From positions 248,001-312,000 of the forward strand of contig NZ_BSDD01000004.1 of assembly GCF_030268065.1 (NCBI RefSeq): a stretch of 64,000 bases of DNA, written 5' to 3'. A program made the translations under genes and the position numbers. Source of the DNA: Geothrix rubra (GTDB taxonomy: Bacteria > Acidobacteriota > Holophagae > Holophagales > Holophagaceae). The notes below the pieces were generated by a model, which did not search any database, was not told where the DNA came from, and worked only from the letters and a program-made list of their open reading frames with translations. This document shows positions 36,311 through 44,705 of this stretch, piece after piece (the stretch's first letter is position 1; each line of letters opens with the position of its first letter).

Positions 36311-37498
36311 ATGACCAAGCTCGCGGTCCTCGCGTTTTCCGGCGGTCTCGACACCTCTTTCTGCGTGCTCTACCTGAAGGAGCAGGGCTACGACGTGGCC
36401 ACGGTCACGGTGAACACGGGCGGCTTCCCGCCGGCGGAGCTGGCCCGCATCGAGGCCCAGTCGCCCCGGCTCGGCGCCGTGAAGCACGTCACCGTGGACG
36501 CCCGCGCCGACCTCTTCGACGGCTACCTGCGCTACCTGGTCTACGGCAATGTGCTGCGGGGGCAGATGTACCCCCTGTCCGTGTCGGCCGAACGGGTCTG
36601 CCAGGCCCGGGCCGTGGCGGAGCTGGCCAAGGAGCTGGGCGCCACCGCCATCGCCCACGGCTCCACCGGCGCCGGCAACGACCAGGTGCGCTTCGACGTG
36701 GCCTTCCGGGCCCTGGCGCCCGAGCTGGAACTCCTCACCCCCATCCGCGACCTGGGCCTCTCCCGCGCCGAGGAGATGGCCTACTGCGCCGAGCGGGGCG
36801 TGGCCTTCCCGGAAAAGACGAAGGACTACTCCATCAACGAGGGCATGTGGGGCACCAGCGTGGGCGGCCGGGAGACCCTGGATCCCTGGACCACCCTGCC
36901 CGAGGCCGCCTTCCCGGGCGGCGACATCGGGAGCCTGCCCCCGACGACCCTCGTGCTCGGCTTCGAGCGGGGTGTGCCGGTCTCCCTGGACGGCGCGGCC
37001 CTGGATCCCGTCGCCCTCGTGGCCCGGCTCAACGACCTGGGCCGGCCCTACGGCCTCGGCCGCGGCGTCCACCTCGGGGACACCATCCTCGGCATCAAGG
37101 GCCGGGTGGGCTTCGAGGCCCCGGCGGCCCACCTGCTCATCGGCGCCCACCGGGAGCTGGAGAAGCTGGTGCTCAGCGGCAAGCAGCTCTTCTGGAAGGA
37201 GAGCCTGGGCAACCTCTACGGCAGCCTGCTGCACGAGGGCCACTTCTTCGATCCCCTGGCGCGGGACCTGGAGGCCTTCCTCGCCTCCAGCCAGGACCGC
37301 GTCAGCGGCGAGGTGCGCCTCACCCTGCACCCCCGGGCCTTCGTGGTGGAGGGCGTGCAGTCGCCCTACTCCCTGATGGATCCCCGCATCGCCACCTACG
37401 GCGAGGCCAACAGGCTCTGGACCGGCGCCGAGGCCGCGGGCTACGCCAAGATCTTCGGCGTCCAGCAGACCCTGACACTCAAAGCGAACAGCAACTGA
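36311..37498 (+). CDS. argG: Argininosuccinate synthase
   Basis: 395 residues. The ATP pyrophosphatase loop is AFSGGLDTSFCVLYL (8-22). AHGSTGAGNDQVRFD, KTKDYSINEGMWGTS and GRGVHLGDTILGIKGRVGFEAPAA are diagnostic. It condenses citrulline and aspartate. GCCAAG palindromes flank it on both sides. Confidence 0.96.
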   Translation: MTKLAVLAFSGGLDTSFCVLYLKEQGYDVATVTVNTGGFPPAELARIEAQSPRLGAVKHVTVDARADLFDGYLRYLVYGNVLRGQMYPLSVSAERVCQARAVAELAKELGATAIAHGSTGAGNDQVRFDVAFRALAPELELLTPIRDLGLSRAEEMAYCAERGVAFPEKTKDYSINEGMWGTSVGGRETLDPWTTLPEAAFPGGDIGSLPPTTLVLGFERGVPVSLDGAALDPVALVARLNDLGRPYGLGRGVHLGDTILGIKGRVGFEAPAAHLLIGAHRELEKLVLSGKQLFWKESLGNLYGSLLHEGHFFDPLARDLEAFLASSQDRVSGEVRLTLHPRAFVVEGVQSPYSLMDPRIATYGEANRLWTGAEAAGYAKIFGVQQTLTLKANSN

Positions 37499-37499
37499 T

Positions 37500-37575
37500 C
37501 ACCGCCAAGACGCCAAGAACTGCAAAAGCGATTTCTTGTTCTTTCTTGGCGTTCTTGGCGCCTTGGCGGTGAATC
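37500..37575. repeat. Periodic palindrome, GCCAAG subtype
   Basis: Left arm CACCGCCAAGACGCCAAGAA from 37500, right arm TTCTTGGCGTTCTTGGCGCC plus TTGGCGGTG ending near 37572. It begins 2 bp after the argG stop. The right arm has an extra unit compared with the left. Confidence 0.75.
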
Positions 37576-37590
37576 TTTTTTGAGGTTTCC

Positions 37591-38646
37591 ATGATGCGCA
37601 TCCACGTCGACAAGCTCGCCTCGGTCACCCGGAACCTCCGGCTGGGCCGCACGCTCACGCTCTCCCCGGAGATCCTCCTGGAGGAGGGCTCGGTCATCGC
37701 CTGCCGCGTGCGGGGCGAGAAGACCACCTACAACCAGCTGGAGGATCCCCACGGCCGCATGAGCACCCTCCACGACGGGGACATCCTCGTGGGGGCCCTG
37801 GGCCACCGGAACGCGCTGCAGGGCTACGAGGGCGTCATGCCCACGTCCCTCAAGCCCGGGGACACGGTGAACCTGCTGAACATGGGCGGGGTCCTCGGGA
37901 CCTGCCTCTCCCACAACCCCGACGTGGGCAAGCCCTTCGAGCTGGAGGTGCTGGGCCAGGTGCTGGTCTTCCCCGAGTTCCAGTCCCGGTCCGGGCAGCC
38001 CGCCCACATCCGCATGGGCGCCCTCCAGGGCACCAGCCTCTCGCCCCACTGCCCGGTGGTGTACGTGGCGGGCACCTGCATGAACGCGGGCAAGACCGCC
38101 GCCGCCTGCGCCAGCATCCGGGTGCTCAGCCGGGCGGGCTACCGCGTGGGCGCCTGCAAGCTCACGGGCGTGTCCCTCATGCGCGACGCCCTGGCCATGC
38201 GGGACTACGGCGCCGAGGTGGCCCTGGACTTCACGGACGCGGGCATCGTGTGCACGGACGCCAGCAGCGCCGCGGGGGTGTCCCGGGTGATCTTCTCCGA
38301 GCTGGCGGCTCACGGCGTGGACGTCATCGTGGCCGAGACGGGCGACGGCATCATGGGCGAATACGGCGTCCAGGCCATCCTCTCCGCCCCCGACCTCCGG
38401 GCCCTGGGCGGCGCCTTCCTCCTCTGCGCCAACGACCCCGTGGGCGCGGCGGGGGCCGTGGCCAACCTGAAGCAGACCTACGGCATCCAGACCGACCTCG
38501 TGGCCGGCCCCGCCACGGACAACCGCGTGGGCGAACGCTTCGTGGCCACCCTCGGCCTCCCCGCCCGCAACGCCCGCGCCGACGCCGAGGCCCTCGGCAG
38601 GTTCGTCCTCGGCCTCGTCGAGCCCAAGCTCACGGCCAAGGTATGA
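37591..38646 (+). CDS. P-loop protein of unknown function in the arginine operon
   Basis: 351 residues. The N-terminal half (1-150) is beta-rich (LRLGRTLTLSPEILLEEGSVIACRV). The C-terminal half is a P-loop NTPase-like fold with Walker A GTCMNAGKTAA (about 170-180), KLTGVSLMRDALAMRDYGAE and VIVAETGDGIMGEYG. The P-loop half is reminiscent of DUF1611 and MobB-type proteins, but the family was not recognised firmly. It overlaps argC (ATGA) and follows argG, so a role in arginine synthesis is likely; acylation of glutamate or ligation are possibilities, not evidence. Confidence 0.6.
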   Translation: MMRIHVDKLASVTRNLRLGRTLTLSPEILLEEGSVIACRVRGEKTTYNQLEDPHGRMSTLHDGDILVGALGHRNALQGYEGVMPTSLKPGDTVNLLNMGGVLGTCLSHNPDVGKPFELEVLGQVLVFPEFQSRSGQPAHIRMGALQGTSLSPHCPVVYVAGTCMNAGKTAAACASIRVLSRAGYRVGACKLTGVSLMRDALAMRDYGAEVALDFTDAGIVCTDASSAAGVSRVIFSELAAHGVDVIVAETGDGIMGEYGVQAILSAPDLRALGGAFLLCANDPVGAAGAVANLKQTYGIQTDLVAGPATDNRVGERFVATLGLPARNARADAEALGRFVLGLVEPKLTAKV

Positions 38647-39641
38647 CGCCGGTCGACGTCCTCATCCTCGGCGCCTCCGGCTACGGCGGAGGGGAGCTGC
38701 TCCGCTGGCTCTCGATGCACCCGGCGGTGGCCTCGCTGCGCGGCACGGCCCGCAGCCACGCGGGCAAGCCCTTCCATGCCCAGCATCCCCACCTGCGGGG
38801 GCTGGTGGCGGGCACCTTCGAGGCGGAGCCGGACTGGGCGGCCCTGGCGGCGAGCCCCGCGCCGGTCCTCTTCTCGGCCCTGCCCCACGGCGAGTTGGCG
38901 AAGCAGTGGCCCGACTTCGAGGCGGCCTGGGCCGGTCCCGGCCTGGCGGAGCGGCTCACGGTCATCGACCTCTCCGCCGACTTCCGGCTGGATCCCGCCT
39001 GGGTCTACGGCCTGGCGGACTGGCAGCCCTCGCGGATGAAGGGGGCCCGGCGCATTGCCAACCCCGGCTGCTTCGCCACCGCCCTGCAGCTGGCCCTCCT
39101 GCCCCTGGCCCCCTGGAAGCCCGCCTTCGTGGCCGTCACCGCCGCCACGGGCTCCTCGGGGTCCGGCGCCGCCCCCTCGGACACCACCCACCACCCCACC
39201 CGGGCGAACGACTTCCGCGCCTACAAGGTGCTCGGCCACCAGCACGAGGCGGAGGTGCTCCGCACCCTGGCCGGCGTGGGCTGGGAGGCGCCCCTCAGCT
39301 TCGTGCCCCAGAGCGCGCCCATGGTCCGCGGCATCTTCGCCACGGCCCAGTTCCCGCTGGCCGCCGGCCTCGACACCGGCGCCCTGCGGGCCCACTACGA
39401 AAGGTTCTACAAGGACCGGTTCTTCATCCGGATGGTGGAGGGCTCCCCCCGCGTGGCGGCCACCACGGGCAGCGCCTTCGCGGACCTGGGCGTGGCCGCC
39501 CGCAACGGCCACGGCGCCGTGATGGTGGCCCTGGACAACCTGGGCAAGGGCATGGCCGCCCAGGCCGTGCAGAACCTGAACCTGGCCCTGGGCCTCCCGG
39601 AATGGACGGGGCTGAAGGTGGCGGGGGGCTACCCGGGCTGA
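38643..39641 (+). CDS. argC: N-acetyl(acyl)-gamma-glutamyl-phosphate reductase
   Basis: 332 residues. NADPH loop ILGASGYGGGELLRWL (7-22), the VIDLSADFRL block, catalytic-cysteine segment ANPGCFATALQLALLPL, GSSGSGAAP and the RANDFRAYKVLGHQHEAE region. It reduces acyl-glutamyl phosphate to the semialdehyde used by ArgD. ATG 38643 overlaps the P-loop gene stop. Confidence 0.94.
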   Translation: MTPVDVLILGASGYGGGELLRWLSMHPAVASLRGTARSHAGKPFHAQHPHLRGLVAGTFEAEPDWAALAASPAPVLFSALPHGELAKQWPDFEAAWAGPGLAERLTVIDLSADFRLDPAWVYGLADWQPSRMKGARRIANPGCFATALQLALLPLAPWKPAFVAVTAATGSSGSGAAPSDTTHHPTRANDFRAYKVLGHQHEAEVLRTLAGVGWEAPLSFVPQSAPMVRGIFATAQFPLAAGLDTGALRAHYERFYKDRFFIRMVEGSPRVAATTGSAFADLGVAARNGHGAVMVALDNLGKGMAAQAVQNLNLALGLPEWTGLKVAGGYPG

Positions 39642-39722
39642 GGGGCCTTGGCCGACCCGGGGGTCCGTTTATGGACAGCCCGGGGCCCTGTGGGATGATG
39701 GTCTCCCTTTCCCGGAGCAGCC

Positions 39723-41099
39723 ATGAATCCCTCCCTTCTCACCCGTGAGGCCCTGGCGCAGTTCGCGGCCGAGAGCCGCGGGGCCTTCGAGGCCGAGCTG
39801 AAGACCCTGGTGGAGATCCCCTCCATCAGCGCGGACCCGGCCCGGCAGGGCGACGTGCGGCGCTGCGCCGAGGCGGCCCGGTCGCTCTTCGAGCGGCATG
39901 GCGGCAAGGCCGAGATCCTCGAGACCAGCGGCAACCCCCTCATCCACGGGTGGTTCGGGGAGGATCCCAGCCAGCCCACCATCACCGTGTACAACCACAT
40001 GGACGTGCAGCCCGCCAACGAGCCCGAGTGGCTGGTGGATCCCTTCACCTTCGTGGTGGACGGCGACACCTACAAGGGCCGGGGCAGCACGGACGACAAG
40101 GGCCCCGCCGTTACGGCCCTCTTCGGCGCCCTGGCGGCCCGGCGGGCCGGCGTGCCCCTCAACATCCACTTCCTCTGGGAGCTGGAGGAGGAGATCGGCT
40201 CCCCCAGCTTCGAGGGGGGCCTGAACCGCCACAAGGACCGCCTGAGGACCGACGCCATCGTGGTCAGCGACACCGTCTGGATCACCCGCGGCAAGCCCAG
40301 CACCCCGGCGGGCCTGCGGGGCCTCAAGGGCTTCCGGCTCACGCTCGAGACCGCGGACCACGACCTGCACAGCGGCGTGGTGGGCGGCGCCGCCCGCAAC
40401 CCCCTGGCCGAGCTCATCAAGGTCGTCTCCGAGATGATGGACGGCGAGACGGGCAAGGTGAAGATCCCCGGCTTCTACGACGACGTGGTGAAGCCCTCGA
40501 AGCAGGAGCTGGAGGAGTGGGAGCGCTCGGGCTTCAGCGTGGCCACCTTCAAGAAGGACCACATGATCACCGGCATGCGCACGGAGGATCCCCTCAAGGT
40601 CATGAAGCGCGTGTGGGGCCGGCCCACCATGGAAGTCCACGGCGTCGTGGGCGGCTACACGGGCCCCGGCATCAAGAGCGCCGTGCCGCCCCGGGCCGAG
40701 GTGAAGCTGAGCTGCCGCCTGGTGCCGGACATGGACGAGCACAAGACCATCGGCCTGATCCGCGCCTTCGTGAAGGAGCGCTTCCCCGACGTGCAGTTCC
40801 ACGAGGAGCACGGCCTGGCGCCCTTCAAGGGCCACGTCACGGGCCCCTACGCCCAGGCCATCAAGGACGCCTACCAGTTCGCCTTCAACGCCCCCTGCTG
40901 CTTCACCCGAGAGGGCGGCAGCATCGGCGCCGTGAAGACCATGGAGGACATCCTGGGCTGCCAGGTCTTCTTCCTGGGCCTCAGCCTGCCCAGCCACGGC
41001 TACCACGCCCCCAACGAGAACTACGACTGGGAGCAGGCCAGCGGCGGCATGGCGGCCTTCGCCCACTACTTCGAGGCCGTGAGCGGCTTCAAGCCCTGA
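39723..41099 (+). CDS. M20 family dipeptidase (CNDP-like)
   Basis: 458 residues, longer than ArgE because of the carnosinase-type lid insertion. Metal ligands: YNHMDVQPAN, GRGSTDDKGP, WELEEEIGSP, and SHGYHAPNE near the end. It probably hydrolyses dipeptides in the cytoplasm; no signal peptide is visible. It lies about 80 bp after argC, so co-transcription is possible, but a role in arginine synthesis is not indicated. Confidence 0.9.
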   Translation: MNPSLLTREALAQFAAESRGAFEAELKTLVEIPSISADPARQGDVRRCAEAARSLFERHGGKAEILETSGNPLIHGWFGEDPSQPTITVYNHMDVQPANEPEWLVDPFTFVVDGDTYKGRGSTDDKGPAVTALFGALAARRAGVPLNIHFLWELEEEIGSPSFEGGLNRHKDRLRTDAIVVSDTVWITRGKPSTPAGLRGLKGFRLTLETADHDLHSGVVGGAARNPLAELIKVVSEMMDGETGKVKIPGFYDDVVKPSKQELEEWERSGFSVATFKKDHMITGMRTEDPLKVMKRVWGRPTMEVHGVVGGYTGPGIKSAVPPRAEVKLSCRLVPDMDEHKTIGLIRAFVKERFPDVQFHEEHGLAPFKGHVTGPYAQAIKDAYQFAFNAPCCFTREGGSIGAVKTMEDILGCQVFFLGLSLPSHGYHAPNENYDWEQASGGMAAFAHYFEAVSGFKP

Positions 41100-41112
41100 G
41101 GACGCTTTCCTG

Positions 41113-41148
41113 CGCAGAAACGCCGGCCGCTTGGCCGGCGTTTCTGCG
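41113..41148 (+). terminator. Terminator after the dipeptidase gene
   Basis: Perfect 16-bp stem CGCAGAAACGCCGGCC with loop GCTT, 14 bp after the stop. A clear boundary before the AT-rich DNA upstream of the Fic gene. Confidence 0.75.
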
Positions 41149-41277
41149 TCAGAGCGCGCCAACACCCGCCCGCCATTGTCGGTAGGCACGCCTCGGAGGC
41201 TCGATTGAAGTGTCAATAAACTACTAATTCATTTGTGTTTTAGTTTTTTATGGACACCCACCCCTCCGCGACCTAAC

Positions 41278-41314
41278 CTACTAACCAATTCCTAATTGGA
41301 TATAAAATTAGTAG
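41278..41314 (+). promoter_or_regulatory. Nested dyads upstream of the Fic gene
   Basis: Inner dyad CCAATT-CCT-AATTGG (41285-41299) sits within outer arms CTACTAA (41278-41284) and TTAGTAG (41308-41314). A further CTACTAAT occurs at 41221. The structure ends 6 bp before the ATG, so binding there would block initiation. Autoregulation by the Fic protein's own C-terminal winged helix is an attractive guess. Confidence 0.5.
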
Positions 41315-41320
41315 GTGACC

Positions 41321-42667
41321 ATGGAGCTCCCCCACCCTCCTCCAGACATATCAAGCCTTTTTTCATCGGTTGAGCCCGGTGACATCCAGCGGATCCTCGA
41401 ACTCCAGCCCGGTCCCTTGGTCAAGGAGGCCTACCTCCACTGGGACGAATTGAGACATCGGGACCCCCCCGAAGGCTTGGATCACAAGAGGTGGTGGCTG
41501 GGCCTCAGATGGGCCCGGCAGGCCCTCCTGAAACCCCTTCCCCTGCTGGACAAGGCGGGGCAACCGTTCTTCTTTGGCGTCCCCGAACCCGTCCAGATCG
41601 ATCTGCACCACATCGACCAGGATGCCGCCGGCGAGATCAAGTCCGCCACCGAGACCGCCACGGCCTCGACCCGGGACCGGTACCTCCTCCGGTCAGTCAT
41701 CGAGGAGGCCATCACCTCCAGCCAGTTGGAAGGCGCTTCGACCACCCGGAAGGTCGCCGCCGAGATGCTCCGGTCCGGCAGGGCTCCGAAGGACCGCAGC
41801 GAGCAGATGATCTTCAACAACTTCGTGGCCATGCAAGCCATCCAGGGCTTCAGGCATGAGCCCCTGAGCCCGGCGCGGGTACTCGAGATCCACCGGCTGG
41901 TGTCCGAGCGCACCCTGGATGATCCCCAGGACGTGGGAAGGCTCCGCCAGTCGAACGACATCCGGGTGGTCAACAACGACGACGGAACCATCCTCCACCA
42001 ACCCCCCGACCACCGCGAACTGCCGGAGCGCCTGGAGCGGATCTGCGCCTTCGCCAACGCCGGAGAGGACCAGCGCCCCTTCGTGCATCCGGTCCTTCGC
42101 GCCATCCTGCTGCACTTCATGATCGGCTACGACCATCCCTTCGCGGATGGGAACGGGCGGACGGCCAGGGCGCTCTTCTACTGGTCCATGCTGCGAAGCG
42201 GGTACTGGCTGGCCGAATTCATCTCCATCTCGCACATCCTCCGCAAGGCCCCGGCCCAGTATGGGCGGGCCTACCTCTTCACCGAAACCGACGGGGGGGA
42301 TACCACCTACTTCCTTATCCACCAGCTGGCCACCCTGCGGAGGGCCATCCTGAGCCTCCACGACTACCTCGCCCGGAAGGCCAAGGAGCAACAGGGCCTG
42401 GAGCGGCTCCTGGCGGAGTCCCCCGCGCTACGCGCCAGGCTCAATCACCGCCAGAAGGCCCTGCTCACCCACGCACTGAAGCATCCGGGCGCGGGCTACC
42501 ACATCGAGGCCCACCAGAGAATGCACGGCGTCGTCTACCAGACGGCCCGCGCCGACCTGCTCCAGCTGGTGGAACTGGGGCTCCTCGAAAAAATCAAGGA
42601 AGGGCGCGCGTTCCTTTTCGTCGCGCCCAAGGATCTGGCCATTCGGATGGCGCGCCTCGGACCCTAG
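41321..42667 (+). CDS. Fic-domain protein (adenylyltransferase-type) with N-terminal inhibitory motif
   Basis: 448 residues. The Fic core has HPFADGNGRTAR (272-283), the complete catalytic motif HxFxDGNGRxxR for nucleotide transfer to a target hydroxyl. An inhibitory helix (S/T)xxxEG appears earlier as SSQLEG (133-138), making it a self-inhibited class II Fic protein. The C-terminus (about 370-445) looks like a winged helix. ATG 41321 follows AGGTGACC; GTG 41315 is possible. The upstream 100 bp are AT-rich, which suggests a mobile origin. No separate antitoxin gene was found. Confidence 0.88.
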   Translation: MELPHPPPDISSLFSSVEPGDIQRILELQPGPLVKEAYLHWDELRHRDPPEGLDHKRWWLGLRWARQALLKPLPLLDKAGQPFFFGVPEPVQIDLHHIDQDAAGEIKSATETATASTRDRYLLRSVIEEAITSSQLEGASTTRKVAAEMLRSGRAPKDRSEQMIFNNFVAMQAIQGFRHEPLSPARVLEIHRLVSERTLDDPQDVGRLRQSNDIRVVNNDDGTILHQPPDHRELPERLERICAFANAGEDQRPFVHPVLRAILLHFMIGYDHPFADGNGRTARALFYWSMLRSGYWLAEFISISHILRKAPAQYGRAYLFTETDGGDTTYFLIHQLATLRRAILSLHDYLARKAKEQQGLERLLAESPALRARLNHRQKALLTHALKHPGAGYHIEAHQRMHGVVYQTARADLLQLVELGLLEKIKEGRAFLFVAPKDLAIRMARLGP

Positions 42668-42776
42668 CCGGTCCTGCGGTCAGAGGCCGAGCACCCCCCG
42701 GCCACCGCTCCGGCCTGCCCGATCCACGCCACCCACCTGGGATCGGTTTCCGCGATAGGCTCCTCCCGGGGTGCCC

Positions 42777-43403
42777 ATGCGAACGCGCCGTTTCCCTCTG
42801 CTCCTGCTGGCGGCGGTCTCGGCCGCCTTCCTCCTCCTGGGCTGGGCCCCCACAGCCGACCGCTTCACCTGGTTCATGGAGAACGCGCCGGTGATCCTCG
42901 GCGTGCCGGTGCTCGTGGCCACGCACCGGCGCTTCCCGCTCACGAACCTGCTCTACGGCCTCATCGCCCTGCACGCCCTCGTGCTCATGGTGGGCGGGCA
43001 CTGGACCTACGCCGAGGTCCCCGCCGGCCACTGGGTGCAGGCGTGGCTGCACCTGGCCCGGAACCCCTACGACCGCCTGGGGCACCTCTTCCAGGGCTTC
43101 GTGCCGGTGCTGATCTTCCGGGAGGTGCTGGTCCGGAAGGGCATCCTGAGGCCGGGCCGCTGGTCGGTCTTCGTCCTCCTCCTCATGGCCCTGGGCCTCA
43201 GCGCCGCCTATGAGCTGGTGGAGTGGCAGACGGCGGTCTGGACCGGCAGCTCGGCGGACGCCTTCCTGGGCACCCAGGGCGATCCCTGGGACACCCAGTG
43301 GGACATGGCCTGCGCCCTGATCGGCGCCACCGCGGCCCTGGCCTTCCTGGGCCGGCGCCACGACCGGGCCCTGGCGGCCTGTCATCAGGCAAATCCCGCC
43401 TAA
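42777..43403 (+). CDS. DUF2238 (YjdF-like) membrane protein
   Basis: 208 residues from ATG 42777 (GTG 42771 possible) with five or six helices. Features of DUF2238: NLLYGLIALHALVLMVGGHWTYAEVP, NPYDRLGHLFQGFVPVLIFRE and the late AAYELVEW ... DPWDTQWDM block. The conserved acidic and His residues in membrane suggest an ion or metal function, but none is established. It stands alone in orientation and spacing. Confidence 0.82.
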   Translation: MRTRRFPLLLLAAVSAAFLLLGWAPTADRFTWFMENAPVILGVPVLVATHRRFPLTNLLYGLIALHALVLMVGGHWTYAEVPAGHWVQAWLHLARNPYDRLGHLFQGFVPVLIFREVLVRKGILRPGRWSVFVLLLMALGLSAAYELVEWQTAVWTGSSADAFLGTQGDPWDTQWDMACALIGATAALAFLGRRHDRALAACHQANPA

Positions 43404-43466
43404 TCACAACCGCGCCCCTTGCCTTGCCGGGGCTCCGGCCGGGGTCTACCCTGGCACCTCCCCTCC

Positions 43467-44660
43467 ATGTCCGAACCGCTGCCCGTTCCCCCCGCCGTGG
43501 ACACGCCGCCCGCCCCCGACCGGCGCGCGACCCCGGAGCAGCTCCAGCGGGAGCTGGAGGTGGCCCGGGAGAGCCCCCTGGTGGGCTTCCTCCTGGAGAG
43601 CCTCCACGGGCGGGTGGCCCTCCTGAACGACCGGCGCCAGATCCTGGCGGCCAGCCCGGGCCTGGTGGAGGCCCTGGGCCCCCGCTGGGGCGGGGCCCCC
43701 TCCGGGGAGCGGCCCGGCGAGGTCTTCGGCTGTGTCCACGCCCCCGAGGGGCCGGGGGGCTGCGGCACCTCCCCCGCCTGCGGCCACTGCGGCCTCCTCC
43801 TCACCCTCCTGGGCGCCCTGGACGGCCCCGGGCCTCGGGAAGGGGAATGCCACCTCTCCATGCGCCGGGAGGGCCGCTGGGAGGCGGTGGAGTACCACGT
43901 GACGGCCACGCGGCTGCTGGCGGGGGGGCACCCCCTCCTGGCGGTGGTGTTCCGGGACATCAGCGCCGAGCGCCGGCGGGAGGTGCTGGAGCGGCTCTTC
44001 TTCCACGACGTGGCCAACATCCTCCAGGGGCTCCAGGGCTGGTCCGAGGGGCTGTCCGAGGGCACCGTGCACGCCGAGGACGCCGCCCGGCGCATCCTCC
44101 AGCTGTCGGAGCGCCTGGGCCAGGAGGTGCACAGCCATCGCCGGCTCCTGCAGGCCGAGCGGGGCCGCCTGGCCGTGGCCCCCTCCGTGCTCCAGGGCGG
44201 CCTGGTGCTCCAGGAGGTGCAGGACCTGCTGGAACGGCATCCCTCCGCGGGGGGCCGCCGGCTGGCCCTCCTGCATGCGCCCGGCCCCGCCAGCTTCGTG
44301 AGCGATCCGGACCTGCTGCTGCGGGTGGTCTACAACATGGCCCTGAACGCCGTGGAGGCCTCCGGGCCGGAGGAGACCGTGCGGCTCAGCTTCGGCTGGC
44401 AGGGGAACCGCCCGCGCTTCGCCGTGCACAATCCCGCCGTCATCCCGGCCGCCATCCAGAAGCGGATCTTCCAGCGCTCCTTCAGCACGAAGGCCCCCCG
44501 GGGACGGGGCCTGGGCACCTACGCCATGAAGCTCTTCGGCGAGAACCTCCTGCAGGGCCGCGTGGGCTTCGAGAGCGGCCCGGCCATGGGCACCACCTTC
44601 TGGATCCTGCTGCCGCCGCGGCTGGAGGCGCCCGGGGCGGCGGGGCACGGCCGGGCTTGA
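43467..44660 (+). CDS. PAS-domain sensor histidine kinase with a cysteine cluster
   Basis: 397 residues, no membrane helix. PAS-like domain about 38-165 with Cys89, Cys99, Cys105 and Cys108 (CGTSPACGHC). Phospho-acceptor His180 lies in FFHDVANILQG. The ATPase domain has N box VVYNMALNAVEAS (287-299) and G box GRGLGTYAMKL (346-356). Probably a cytoplasmic redox or metal sensor; the cysteine set recurs in PAS kinases of anaerobes. No response regulator gene is adjacent. Confidence 0.82.
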   Translation: MSEPLPVPPAVDTPPAPDRRATPEQLQRELEVARESPLVGFLLESLHGRVALLNDRRQILAASPGLVEALGPRWGGAPSGERPGEVFGCVHAPEGPGGCGTSPACGHCGLLLTLLGALDGPGPREGECHLSMRREGRWEAVEYHVTATRLLAGGHPLLAVVFRDISAERRREVLERLFFHDVANILQGLQGWSEGLSEGTVHAEDAARRILQLSERLGQEVHSHRRLLQAERGRLAVAPSVLQGGLVLQEVQDLLERHPSAGGRRLALLHAPGPASFVSDPDLLLRVVYNMALNAVEASGPEETVRLSFGWQGNRPRFAVHNPAVIPAAIQKRIFQRSFSTKAPRGRGLGTYAMKLFGENLLQGRVGFESGPAMGTTFWILLPPRLEAPGAAGHGRA

Positions 44661-44666
44661 CAGGCA

Positions 44667-44688
44667 ATCAAAGTGATATCACCTTGAT
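44667..44688. promoter_or_regulatory. 22-bp dyad, candidate operator of the SPFH operon
   Basis: ATCAAAGTGAT followed by ATCACCTTGAT forms a dyad with one mismatch and a perfect 10-bp centre GTGATATCAC. It ends 17 bp before the SPFH start. The operon encodes a ribbon-helix-helix protein, and such proteins bind short dyads of this kind. Confidence 0.5.
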
Positions 44689-44705
44689 CGCTCATGGAGG
44701 TTCCC

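Noticed and set aside
31587-37575. Treating the palindromic junctions as ordinary terminators
   Set aside because: They lie between genes of one operon, have imperfect long arms of 9-base periodicity and no T-run, and their sequence subtypes covary, unlike the compact GC stems used as terminators elsewhere in the window.
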